In this document: positions 54,953 to 64,000 of the stretch, piece after piece
How the letters are laid out: each line of letters starts with the position of its first letter
Numbering within the stretch: position 1 is the first letter of the stretch
Source: Dugong dugon
Lineage: Eukaryota > Chordata > Mammalia > Sirenia > Dugongidae
Direction of reading: 5' to 3'
NCBI GenBank assembly: GCA_030035585.1
Contig: CM057469.1
Location: forward strand, 14,626,501 to 14,690,500
DNA: 64,000 bases
The notes under the pieces: model-generated
Seen by the model: the letters and a program-made list of their open reading frames with translations, nothing else
The model's database searches: none
Told to the model about the DNA's origin: nothing
Made by a program: the position numbers and the translations under genes

Positions 54953-57791
54953 CAACATAATAAAGGGCATCTATGCAAAATCAGTGGCCAACATCATTCT
55001 TAATGGAGAGAGGCTGAAAACATTCCCCTTGAGAACAGGAACAAGACAAGGATGCCCTTTATCACCACTCCTATTTAACATTGTGCTGGAAGTTCTAGCT
55101 AGAGAAATAAGGCAAGAAAAAGAAATAAAGGGCATCCAAATTGGTAATGAAGAAGTTAAACTGTCCCTGTTTATGATACTATACATAGAAAACCCTAAAG
55201 ACTCCATGAGAAAACTACTGGATCTAATAGAAAAATGCAGCAGAGTAGCAGGCTACAAGATAAACATGCAAAAATCAGTTGGATTCCTATACACCAATAA
55301 AGAGAATGATGAAAAGGAAATCAGGAAAACAATACCATTTATAATAACCCCTAAAAAAAAAAAAATACTCAGGAATAAATCTAACTACAGATGTAAAAGA
55401 CCTACGCAAAGAAAACTACAAAACACTACTGCAAGAAACCCAAAGGGATCTACATAAATGGAAGAACATACCATGCTCATGGATAGGTAGACTCAACATA
55501 GTGAAAATGACAATTCTACCCAAAGCAATTTACAAATGCAATGCAATCCGGATCCAAATACCAACAACATTCTTTAAAGAGGTGGAAAAACTAATCATTA
55601 ACTTTATATGGAAAGGGAAGAAGCCCTGGATAAGTAAAGCACTACTGAAGAAGAATAAAGTAGGAGGACTTGAACTACCTGACCTCAGAACCTACCATAC
55701 AGCTACAGTACCATACAGCCTGGTACTGGTACAACGACAGATACATTCACTGATGGAACAGAATTGAGGACCCAGATGTAAATCCATCCACCTATGGTCA
55801 CCTGATCTTCGACAAGGGCCCAAAGTCCATCAAATGGGAAAAAGACAATCTTTTTAACAAATGGTGCTGGCAAAACTGGAAGTTCATCTGCAAAAAAAAT
55901 GAAACAGGACCCATACCTCACACCATATACAAAAACTAATTCAAAATGGATCAAAGACCTAAATATAAAGCCAAAAACTATAAAGTTCATACAAGAAAAA
56001 ATAGGATCAACACTAGAGGCCCTAATACACAGTATTAACAGGATACAAATCATAACCAACAACACACAAACTCCAGAAGATAAGCTAGATAACTGGAATC
56101 TTCTAAAAATTAAACACTTATGCTCATCGAAGGACTTCACCAAAAGAGTAAAAAGAGAACCGACACACTGGGAAAAAATTTTTGGACATTACAAGTCAGA
56201 CAGAGGTCTAATCTCTAAAATTTATAAGAAAATCCAACACCTCTATAACAAAAAGACAAATAATCCAATTAAGAAATGGGCAAAGGGAATGAACAGACAC
56301 TTCACCAAAGAAGACATTCAAGCAGCCCACAGACACATGAGGAAATGTTCCCGATCACTAGCCATTAGAAAAATGCAAATTAAAACCACAATCAGATACC
56401 ATCTTACCCCGGCATTACTGGCACTAATCGAAAAAACTGGAAATAACAAATGCTGGAGAGGCTGGGGGAAGATTGGAACTCTTATGTACTGCTGGTGGGA
56501 ATGCAAAATGATATGACGCTTCCTTAGAAAGCTAGAAATAGAAATACCATCAGATCCAGCAATCCCACCCCTAGGAATATATCCTAGAGAAATAAGAGCC
56601 GTCACATGAATAGACATATGCACACCCATATTCATAGCAGCATTGTTCACAACAGCAAAAAGATGGAAACAACCTAGATGCCCATCAATAGATGAATGGA
56701 TAAACAAACTGTGGTACATACACACAGCAGAGTATTACACAACAATAAAGAACAATGACAAATCTGTGAAGCATCTCATAACATGGATCAAACTGGAGGA
56801 CATTATGCTGAGTAAAATAAGTCAATCACAAAAGGACAAATATTATATGAGACCTCTGCTGTAAAAACTTGTGAAAAAGTTTACACACAAAAAGTAACAA
56901 TCTTTGTTGGTTATGAGGGTTGGTGGCAGAATACTAAATAGACAATAGATAAGTGGTAACTTTGGTGAAGGGTAAGACAGTACACAATACTGGGGAAGCC
57001 AGCACAACTTGTACAAGGAAAGGTCATGGAAGCTCCATAGACACATCCAAACTCCCTGAGGGACTGAATTGCTGGGCTGAGGGCTGTGGGGACTGTAGTC
57101 TCAGGGAACATCTAGTTCAATTGGCATAACACAGTTTATAAAGAAAATGTTCTACATTCTGCCTTGGTGAGTAGCGTTTGGGGTCTTAAAAGCCTGTGAG
57201 CAGCCATGTAAGATATGCCACTGGTCTCACCCCTTCGGGAGCAAGGGAGAATGAAGAAAACAAGACAGAAGGGAAAGATTAGTCCAGAGGATGAATGGAC
57301 CACAGCTACCACAGCCCCCACCAGACTGAGTCCAGTACAACTAGATGGTGCCTGGCTACCACCACTGAGTGCTCTGACCGGGATCACAACAGAGGGTCCT
57401 TGACAGAGCTAGAGGAAAATATAGAACAAAATTATAACTCACTAAAAAAGACCAGACTTGCTGGCCTGACAGAGACTGGAGAAACCCCAAGAGTATGACC
57501 CCTGGACACCCTTTTAGCTCAGAGGTGAAGTCACTCTTGAGCTTCACCGTTCAGCCGGGGATCGGACAGCCCCATAAAACAAAATGGGACTAATGAGGCA
57601 CAGCAGTCCAGGGACAAAGACTAGAAGGCAGGAGGGGACAGGAAAGCTGGTAGTAGGGAACCCAAAGTTGAGAAGGGACAGTGTTGACATGTCGTGGGGT
57701 TGTTAACCATTGTCATAAAACAATATGTGTACTAACTTTAATGAGAAACTATTTGTTCGGTAAACCTTCATCTAAAGAACAATAAAAATAA
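54953..57791 (+). repeat. L1 LINE, 2.8 kb, with target duplication
   Basis: 5'-truncated young L1 from the polymerase to the 3' UTR. TAAAGATAGAGAATA at 54938-54952 recurs at 57792-57806, a 15-bp target duplication. A 191-codon frame (54882-55457) holds [20 protein letters not shown] but reads [11 protein letters not shown]: nine bases that should encode ala-asp-asp are missing after 55172, so the catalytic FADD is gone. A second frame (55899-56516) covers the C-terminal domain. The end has the same 3' UTR as 30128. Confidence 0.96.
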
Positions 57792-57806
57792 TAAAGATAG
57801 AGAATA

Positions 57807-58229
57807 TCTCTTCTCTTATGTGCTTTCCAGAGCTGTTTGCTCTCATTAAGGCTGATAGACCTAGAGAAGCTTGTCTTCAATCTCCTAGAGCCACTTGCTT
57901 ACATTCTGAGTGTAATAAAACCCAAAGCCATTTGCTCACACTCCAGGGGTTATAAAAACATAGAAACATTCTACTCCTCTTCCCGGAGAAGATGTGTTTA
58001 CATTCCAGGTCGGAAATCTCTCTCTCTGTCTCTCTAGGGGAGGAGGGCAGCTATGCCATTCTATATTAGCTACAAGTTTCATAATTTCAAAGTTCGTCTC
58101 CTGTGATACAAACCCACCATATACTCACAGGATATAGCTGGCTGTCACTGCATCATCCTGTGAGGAAGTGGGGCATGGAGAACTGACACAAGCTGCTCTG
58201 TGAGTAAAGCATCAGTCTAATGCCTGATG
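57807..58229 (+). other. Intronic sequence, possible LTR remnant
   Basis: GC-moderate, with AATAAAACCCAAAGCC (57914-57929) and GTAAAGCATCAGTCTAATGC (58204-58223), the kind of words found in retroviral LTRs. No ends identified. Confidence 0.3.
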
Positions 58230-58345
58230 CAGAAGTCTGGTGTTCATGGATACACACAAATGCATACACGCACATGCATATATGACATGTACGTAGCCAC
58301 ACACATTAACATATATATGTATACATATATATATATATACCTACC
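58230..58345. repeat. Degenerate (CA/TA)n tract
   Basis: ACACAAATGCATACACGCAC then TATATATGTATACATATATA. Confidence 0.85.
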
Positions 58346-58631
58346 TACATACTGTGCAAGTGGAGTAACATTTCAGACCTTTCACAGTGTCAAACTTACC
58401 AGTTACACTCTCAAAAAAATAAAACTTCCAATGGATTCCCTCTCACCTCACCCCCCACACCCTTTCTCCCTAGTTCCTTCTCATTCCAATTACCCTAGTT
58501 AAGAAGTCAACCAAAAGGTTTTCACTGCAAGCACAACTTAGTAACACATCAAATTAATTGTTCTCCTTTCTAACACCACTGATGACTAGACACTTTTGTT
58601 GGTTCCATTGGTTCTCTCTTTCCTATCATCC

Positions 58632-60900
58632 ATTGTTGTTGTTGTTGTTAGGTGCCGTCGAGTCAGTTCCGACTCATAGCAACCCTATGTACTACAGAAC
58701 GAAACACTGCCTTGTCTTCAGCATGCTCACAATTGTTGTTATGCTTGAGCCCATTGTTGCAGTCACTGTGTCAATCCATCTCAATCTCTTTGAGAGTCTT
58801 TCTCTTTCTCGATGACTCTGTGCTTTACCAAGCATGATGTCCTTCTCTAGGGACTGATCCCTCCTGACAGCATGTCCAAAGTATGTAAGTCTCACCATCT
58901 TTGCTTCTAAGGAGCATTCTGGTTGTACTTTCTTCCAAGACAGATTTATTTATTCTTTTGGTGGTCCGTGGTATAGTCAATGTTCTTCGCCAGCACCACG
59001 ATTCAAAGGCGTCAATTCTTCTTCAGTCTTCCTTAAACATTGTCCATCTTTCACATGCATATGATGCGATTGAAAATACCATGGCTTGGGTCAGGCACAC
59101 CTTAGTCTTCAAGGTGACATCTTTGCTTTTCAACACTTTATAGAGGTCTTTTGCAGCAGATTTGCCTTTTGATTTCTTGACTGCTGCTTCTGTGGGTGTT
59201 GTTTGTGGATCCAAGTAAAATGAAATCCTTGACAACTTTAGCCTTTTCTCCATTTATCATGATGTTGCTTATTGGCCCAGTTGTAAGGATTTTTGTCTTC
59301 TTTATGTTGAGGTGTAATCCATACTGAAGGCTGTGGTCTTTGATCTTCATCAGTAAGTGCTTCAAATCCTCTTCACTTTCAGCAAGCAAGGTTGTGTCAT
59401 CTGCATAACACAGGTTGTTAATGAGTCTTCCTCCAATCCTGATGCCCCGTTCTTCTTCATATAGTCCACCTTCTCAGATATAGTCCAGCTTATCCGATTA
59501 TTTGCTCAGGATACAGATTGAATAGGTGTGGTTAAAGGAAACAACCCTGACAAACACCTTTCCTGACTTTAAACCATGCAGTATCCCTTTGTTCTGTCTG
59601 AACAGCTAGCTGCCTCTTGATCCATGTACAGATTCCTCATGAGCACAATTAAATGTTCTGGAATTCCCATTTTCCATGACGTTATCCATAATTTATTATG
59701 CTCCATAGTCAAATGCCTTAGCATAGTCAATAAAACACAGGTAAACATCTTTCTGGTATTCTCTGCTTTCAGCCAGGATCCATCTGATATCAGCAATGAT
59801 ATCCCTGGTTCCACGTCATCTTCTGACTCTGGCCTGAATTTCTGGCCATTCCCTGTCGATATACCGCTGCAGCCGCTTTTGAATGATCTTCAGCAAAATT
59901 TTACTTGCATTGGATATTAATGCTATTGTTTGATAATTTCCGCATTTGGTTGGATCACCTTTCTTGGGAATAGGAATGAATATAGATCTCTTCCAGTCAG
60001 TTGGCCAGGTAGCTGTCTTCCAAATTTCATGGCATAGATGAGTGAGCACTTCCAGCACTGCATCCATTTGTTGAAACATCTCAGCTGATATTCCGTCAAT
60101 TCCTGGAGCCTTGTTTTTCGCCAATGCCTTCAGTGCAGCTTGGACTTCTTCCTTCAGTACCATCAGTTCCTGATCATATGCTACCTCTTGAAATGGCTGA
60201 ACATGAACCAATTCTTTTTGGCATAATTACTCTGTGTATTCCTTCCATCTTCTTTTGATGCTTCCTACATCGTTTAATATTTTCCCCATAGAATCCTTCA
60301 CTATTGCAGCTCGAGGCTTGAATTTTTTCTTCAGTTCTTTCAGCTTGAGAAATGCCGAGCATGCTCTTCCCTTTTGGTTTTCTATCTCCAGCTCTGTGCA
60401 CGTCATTATAATACTTTACTTTGTCTTCTTGAGAAGCCTTTGAAATCTTCTGCTCAGTTCTTTTACTTCATCATTTCTTCCTGTTGCTTTAGCTACTCGA
60501 TGTTCAAGAGCAAGTTTCAGAGTCTCTTCTGACATCTGTTTTAGTCTTTTCTTTCTTTCCTGTCTTTTTAATGACCTCTTGCTTTCTTCATGTATGATGT
60601 CCTTGATGTAATTCCACAACTCTTCTGGTCTTCGTCATTAGTGTTCAACACATCAAATCTATTCTTGAGATTGTTTCTAAATTCAGGTGGGATATACTCA
60701 AGGTCATACTTTGGCACCCGGGTACTTGTTCTAGTTTTCTTCAGTTTCATCTTGAACTTGCATATGAGCAATTGATGGTCTGTTTTGCAGTCGGCCCCTG
60801 GCCTTTTTCTGACTGATGATACTGAGCTTTTCCAGCATCTCTTTCTACAGATGTAGTCAATTTCCTATCATCTGGCATCCCTTATATCTGCTTCCTTTCT
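58632..60900 (-). repeat. BovB-like RTE LINE, 2.3 kb
   Basis: The longest RTE copy here, in reverse: a (GTT)n end, then the C-terminal domain, YADD intact at 59396-59407, the polymerase with NKAPGIDGISAEMFQQ (in the 60211-59816 frame) and FIPIPKKGDPTKCGNY, and upstream the endonuclease-polymerase spacer to about 60900. Frames break near 59816, 59569, 59389 and elsewhere. The 5' endonuclease part is missing. Such elements presumably mobilised AfroSINE, which shares the RTE 3' end. Confidence 0.92.
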
Positions 60901-61046
60901 GAGGCCATGCAGCCTTGATTCTGTTAAGGCTGCTTAGGTGTCATTGATATATAAGCCTAGGAAATATTTTCTATCTTCAGTAACTCTTTATTGTCAAGCT
61001 TTCCAAACTGCTGTGCTTCCAGAACCCTATAGGTAGAACAGTAGAT

Positions 61047-61495
61047 AGATGGCTGCCATCAAGTCAATTATAACTCATGGCAACCTTATGTACAACAGAA
61101 AGAAACTTCACTAGATCATGCATCATCCTCACAATCACCAACATGTTCAAGTGTTGCAGCTGTTGTGCCAATCCATCTCACCTAGGGTCTCCCTAGCCAT
61201 TGCTGGCCCTCCACCAAACATGATGTCCTCCTCCAGTGATTTATCCCTCCTGATGATGTGTCCAAAGTAAGTGAGTCAGACAATGCTCTGTTTTAATCCA
61301 TAGGATTTTCATTGGCTAATTTTTGGGAGTAGATTGCCAGATCTTTCTTCCTAGCCTCTCTGTCTTGAAGCTCCACTGAAACCTATCCACCATGGTTGAC
61401 CCTGCTGGTATTTGAAATACCAGTGGCATAACGTCCAGCATTACAGCAACATGTGAGCCACCATGGGACAACAAGCTGACAGACACAGGTGATGG
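61047..61495 (-). repeat. RTE deletion derivative, class 1
   Basis: In reverse it joins the 5' UTR-like block (ACCAGCAGGGTCAACCATGG) to the 3' end (CTTACTTTGGACACATCATC) with the same switch point as 14417 and 22239. Confidence 0.82.
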
Positions 61496-61756
61496 AACAA
61501 AGGTGCTTTTAATCACAGTGTCATACTTCTTATTCTAAAATATGAATTAAAACAAAAGAAAATCCAGCACAGTCCTTTTACAAAGGTTGTCAAATGGGAA
61601 AAGAATAATACTTTTTTTTTTTATTTGCCACTGAATCTTGAAAATAGTTACATTCTTAGCTATTTGTTTTTAACCAGTGCTAGACAAAGGAGAGTATGCT
61701 CAACCCAGTGCTTGCATCTGTCCTCACATGCTGTTTTTCTTGCATCTGTTTTCAAG

Positions 61757-61984
61757 GTTGCAGTGGAATATCCTCAGGGATTGAAAAGTAATTTACTTCA
61801 GACGTTCGGACATAGTGGGAGTGGAGAGGTAACAGAAGAGATATTTGAAAATCCTGACTGTGGACCATGGTGGAAAAAAATTGTATTCAACCTATGTGTT
61901 TTCCATGCTGTGATCCATGAAAGAAAAAGTTATGGAATGTTGGGCTGGAACATTCCTTATGAATTTAGCTCTTCAGACTTGGAG
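61757..61984 (+). CDS. DNAH14: DNAH14 exon 15 of window: AAA6 end
   Basis: A 76-codon exon, phase 0 at both ends, with acceptor CTGTTTTCAAG and near-consensus donor GAG|GTAAGT. It encodes VAVEYPQGLKSNLLQTFG, then an acidic stretch, WWKKIVFNLCVFHAVIHERK and YGMLGWNIPYEFSSSDLE. Relatives have P-P-x-G-l-r-a-N-l, then W-x-x-L-x-F-x-L-C-F-F-H-A-x-x-x-E-R-x-x-x-G-x-x-G-W-N-I-x-Y-E-F-x-x-x-D. The match is very strong and all key residues are present. The next exon is beyond position 64000. Confidence 0.95.
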
Positions 61985-62094
61985 GTAAGTAACAACAAAT
62001 AAATAACAATAAGATACAAACTAAGAGCCTACTTACTTGCCTACACAAATACTAAGTGTTTCTGCATGTGGTAAGAACGCTGTAACAAGGCAAT

Positions 62095-62368
62095 AAGGGA
62101 TGGTGTTTGAAAGCCTGGACTTTGAAGCCAGATTTCCTGGAATCAAACCACTCTAACACGCATAGCTGTTCAAGTATTTAATCTATTTGGGGAAGCTAAT
62201 TAACCTGTCTCTGAATCTCAGTTTCCTTGGAGAAAACAGTGGGGGCTGTGGGTAAATGTCTACCTCAAAGGGTCATTTTAAGAGGCAAACTCATCAACGT
62301 AAGTAAAGCACTTAGAACATTGACTGACATATATTAATCACTATAAAAGTGTTTGTCATTATTACTAT
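62095..62368 (+). repeat. MIR SINE
   Basis: GGACTTTGAAGCCAGATTTC, GGGGAAGCTAATTAACCTGT, CTGAATCTCAGTTTCCTTGG and GTAAAGCACTTAGAACATTG. Confidence 0.8.
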
Positions 62369-62456
62369 TTAATTTAAAGCAAGAGAGATTACATTGACCC
62401 ATTGTGGGCAGAGGTGGTAAGATAAGTTTAAATGAATAGTTCTTCTTCCGTATTCT

Positions 62457-62476
62457 TTGTGTGTGTGTGTGTGTGT
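62457..62476. repeat. (TG)n microsatellite
   Basis: GTGTGTGTGTGTGTGTGT run next to the L1 tail. Confidence 0.9.
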
Positions 62477-62479
62477 TTT

Positions 62480-62690
62480 AATTTTTTTTATTGTTCTTTA
62501 GGTGAAGGTTTACAGAACAGTTTCTCGTTAAACAGTCAGTACACATATTGTTTTATGACATTGGTTAACAACCCCACGACATGTCAACACTCTCCTTTCT
62601 CGACCTTGGAGGACTTTTTTTTTTTTTTTTGGTCAAAATATACATAGCCAAAGAGACACCATTTCAAAAATTTCTACATGTACAATTCAT
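62480..62690 (-). repeat. Dimer of two different L1 3' ends, second locus
   Basis: Reverse order: one family's 3' tip (ATTGTTCTTTAGGTGAAGGT to TCTCGACCTTGGAGGAC), a T-run (about 62613-62630), then the other's tip (GGTCAAAATATACATAGCCA to CTACATGTACAATTCA). It is the mirror image of 44395-44640. Confidence 0.8.
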
Positions 62691-64000
62691 GTAGAAAGAA
62701 ACTCAACAAAGATACAGAAGACCTAAGGCGCACAATCAACCAACTTGACCTCATAGACATATATAGAACATTCCATCCTACAGCTGCAAAGTACACATTC
62801 TTTTCCAATGCACATGGAACATTCTCCAGAATAGATCACATCTTAGGCCATAGAGCAATCCTCAACAAGATCCATAACGGTGAGATAATACAAAGTATCT
62901 TCTCTGACCACAATGCCATCAAGGTAGAAATTAACAACAGAAAGAGCAAGGAAAAAAAATCAATTACATGGAAACTGAATAACACCCTACTTCCAAACCA
63001 CTGGGTAATAGAAGAAATCAGAGATGGAATAAAAAAATTCCTAGAATCAAATGAGAATGAAAACAAATCATACCAAAACCTTTGGGACACAGCAAAGGCA
63101 GTCCTCAGAGGACAATTTATAGCAATAGATGCACACATCAAAAAAGAAGAAAGCGACAAAATCAAACCATTAACTGCACAACTCAAACAAACAGAAAGAG
63201 AACAGCAAAAAAAGCCCTCAGCTACCAGAAGTAAGGAAATAATAAAGATCAGAGCAGAAATAAATGAAATAGAGAACAGAAAAACAATAGAAAGAATCAA
63301 CAAAACCAAAAGTTGGTTCTTTGAAAGAGTCAACAAAATCAACAAACCACTGGCCAGACTGACAAAAGAAAAACAGGAGGACACAAATAACCCACATAAG
63401 AAATGAAATGGGGGACATTACAACAGACCCAACTGAAATAAAAAGGATTATAACAGAACATTATGAAAAACTATACTCCAACAAATTTGAAAACCTAGAG
63501 GAAATGGATACATTTCTAGAAACACACTACCTACCCAAACTACAACAAAGTGATGTTGAAAATCTGAACAGACCTATAACAATAGAAGAGATTGAAAAGG
63601 TAATAAAAAAAACTCCCAACAAAAAAAAAGCCCTGACCCAGATGGCTTCACTGCAGAATTCTACCAAACATTTACAGAAGAGCTTGTACCAGTGCTACTC
63701 AAACTATTTCAGAACATAGAAAAGGAAGCGACACTTCTGAATTCATTCTATGAAGCAAGCAAAACCCTGATACCAAAACCAGGCAAAGATGCCACAAAAA
63801 AAGAAAATTACAGACCAATATCTCTCATGAATATAGATGCAAAAATTCTCAACAAAATTCTAGCCAATAGGATTTAGCATCATATCAAAAAAATAATACA
63901 CCACGACCAAGTAGGATTCATACCAGGTATGCAAGGATGGTTCAGCATTAGAAAATCAATCAATGTAATCCACCACATAAATAAAAGGAAAGGAAAGAAT
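62691..64000 (+). repeat. L1 LINE, cut by window end
   Basis: 5'-truncated in the endonuclease (ACTCAACAAAGATACAGAAG). A 242-codon frame (62678-63406) carries the endonuclease C-terminus with RIDHILGHRAIL and the conserved SDHNAIKVEI (catalytic his), then the spacer. A frameshift near 63406 leads to the polymerase start ([20 protein letters not shown]), reaching the window edge. Among the best-preserved L1 pieces here. Confidence 0.93.

Larger units (their letters stand above)
549..61984 (+). other. DNAH14: DNAH14 gene, internal part (15 exons, 938 codons)
   Basis: This is the middle-to-C-terminal motor part of an axonemal dynein heavy chain, a minus-end-directed microtubule ATPase that powers cilia and flagella. 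Fifteen exons were joined by AG acceptors and GT donors (one GC donor). All phases agree and the total is 2,814 nt without a stop, about a fifth of a roughly 4,500-residue protein. Domain order seen: end of the microtubule-binding domain, stalk coiled coil 2, AAA5, strut/helical region, AAA6. The assignment to DNAH14 rather than DNAH3/6/7/12 rests on recalled resemblance to human DNAH14 and on divergence from the usual axonemal consensus, for example [16 protein letters not shown] in AAA5 and LGRGQAAKAEDLIVQAL in AAA6. The dynein identity is very secure and the paralogue is likely. The motor head, tail, promoter and stop codon are outside the window. Confidence 0.87.

Noticed and set aside
549..61984. 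DNAH6, DNAH7 or DNAH12 as the gene
   Set aside because: The dynein signatures diverge from those paralogues at several usually fixed positions and agree better with recalled DNAH14; not proven without alignment.

Overview
This window is nuclear DNA from a placental mammal, almost certainly an afrotherian and probably a paenungulate such as an elephant or sirenian. The evidence is many copies of the tRNA-derived AfroSINE family on both strands (head like GCCCTGGTGGCACAGTGGTT, 3' end like CTATGAGTCGGAATCGACTC). They sit among BovB-like RTE LINEs ending in TAACAACAACA and a young L1 family with a shared 3' UTR. No prokaryotic gene, CRISPR array, operon, rRNA or true tRNA gene was seen.

The only host gene recognised is one axonemal dynein heavy chain on the + strand, best matched to DNAH14. 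Fifteen internal exons (549-61984) splice in frame with no stop to 2,814 nt, or 938 codons. They run from the end of the microtubule-binding stalk head through stalk coiled coil 2, AAA5, the strut and inter-AAA helical region, and into AAA6. The 5' and 3' parts of the gene lie outside the window. All donors are GT except the one after the third exon, which reads AAG|GCATGA, so that intron is predicted to be GC-AG. One intron is only 80 nt long. An 85-bp tandem duplication next to the fifth exon doubles a TACTAAT branch-point-like motif.

Most of the remaining sequence is introns built from transposable elements. 0.7-19 kb holds MIR, L2, an ERVL-MaLR LTR, a hAT relic and an old L1 cut into pieces by RTE elements. 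19-36 kb is exon-rich, with AfroSINE clusters and a palindromic MITE. 36-51 kb is one 15.7-kb intron holding an ancient L1M copy split by about 12 kb of younger, multiply nested L1, RTE and AfroSINE insertions. 51-62 kb holds old L1, a second copy of the MITE, a 2.8-kb young L1 with clear target-site duplications, and a 2.3-kb RTE. 62-64 kb ends inside another L1.

No new multi-gene system is present. The most unusual structures are a roughly 200-bp near-perfect palindromic TA-flanked element in two full copies; a 128-bp duplicated segment carrying its end into another L1; four retroelements stacked at one repeatedly used target site; an L1 3'-end dimer with the same junction at two loci; and RTE deletion derivatives with recurring junctions. 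Repeat names come from recall of consensus sequences, not from a database search, and repeat edges are accurate to roughly 10-30 bases unless a target-site duplication is given.
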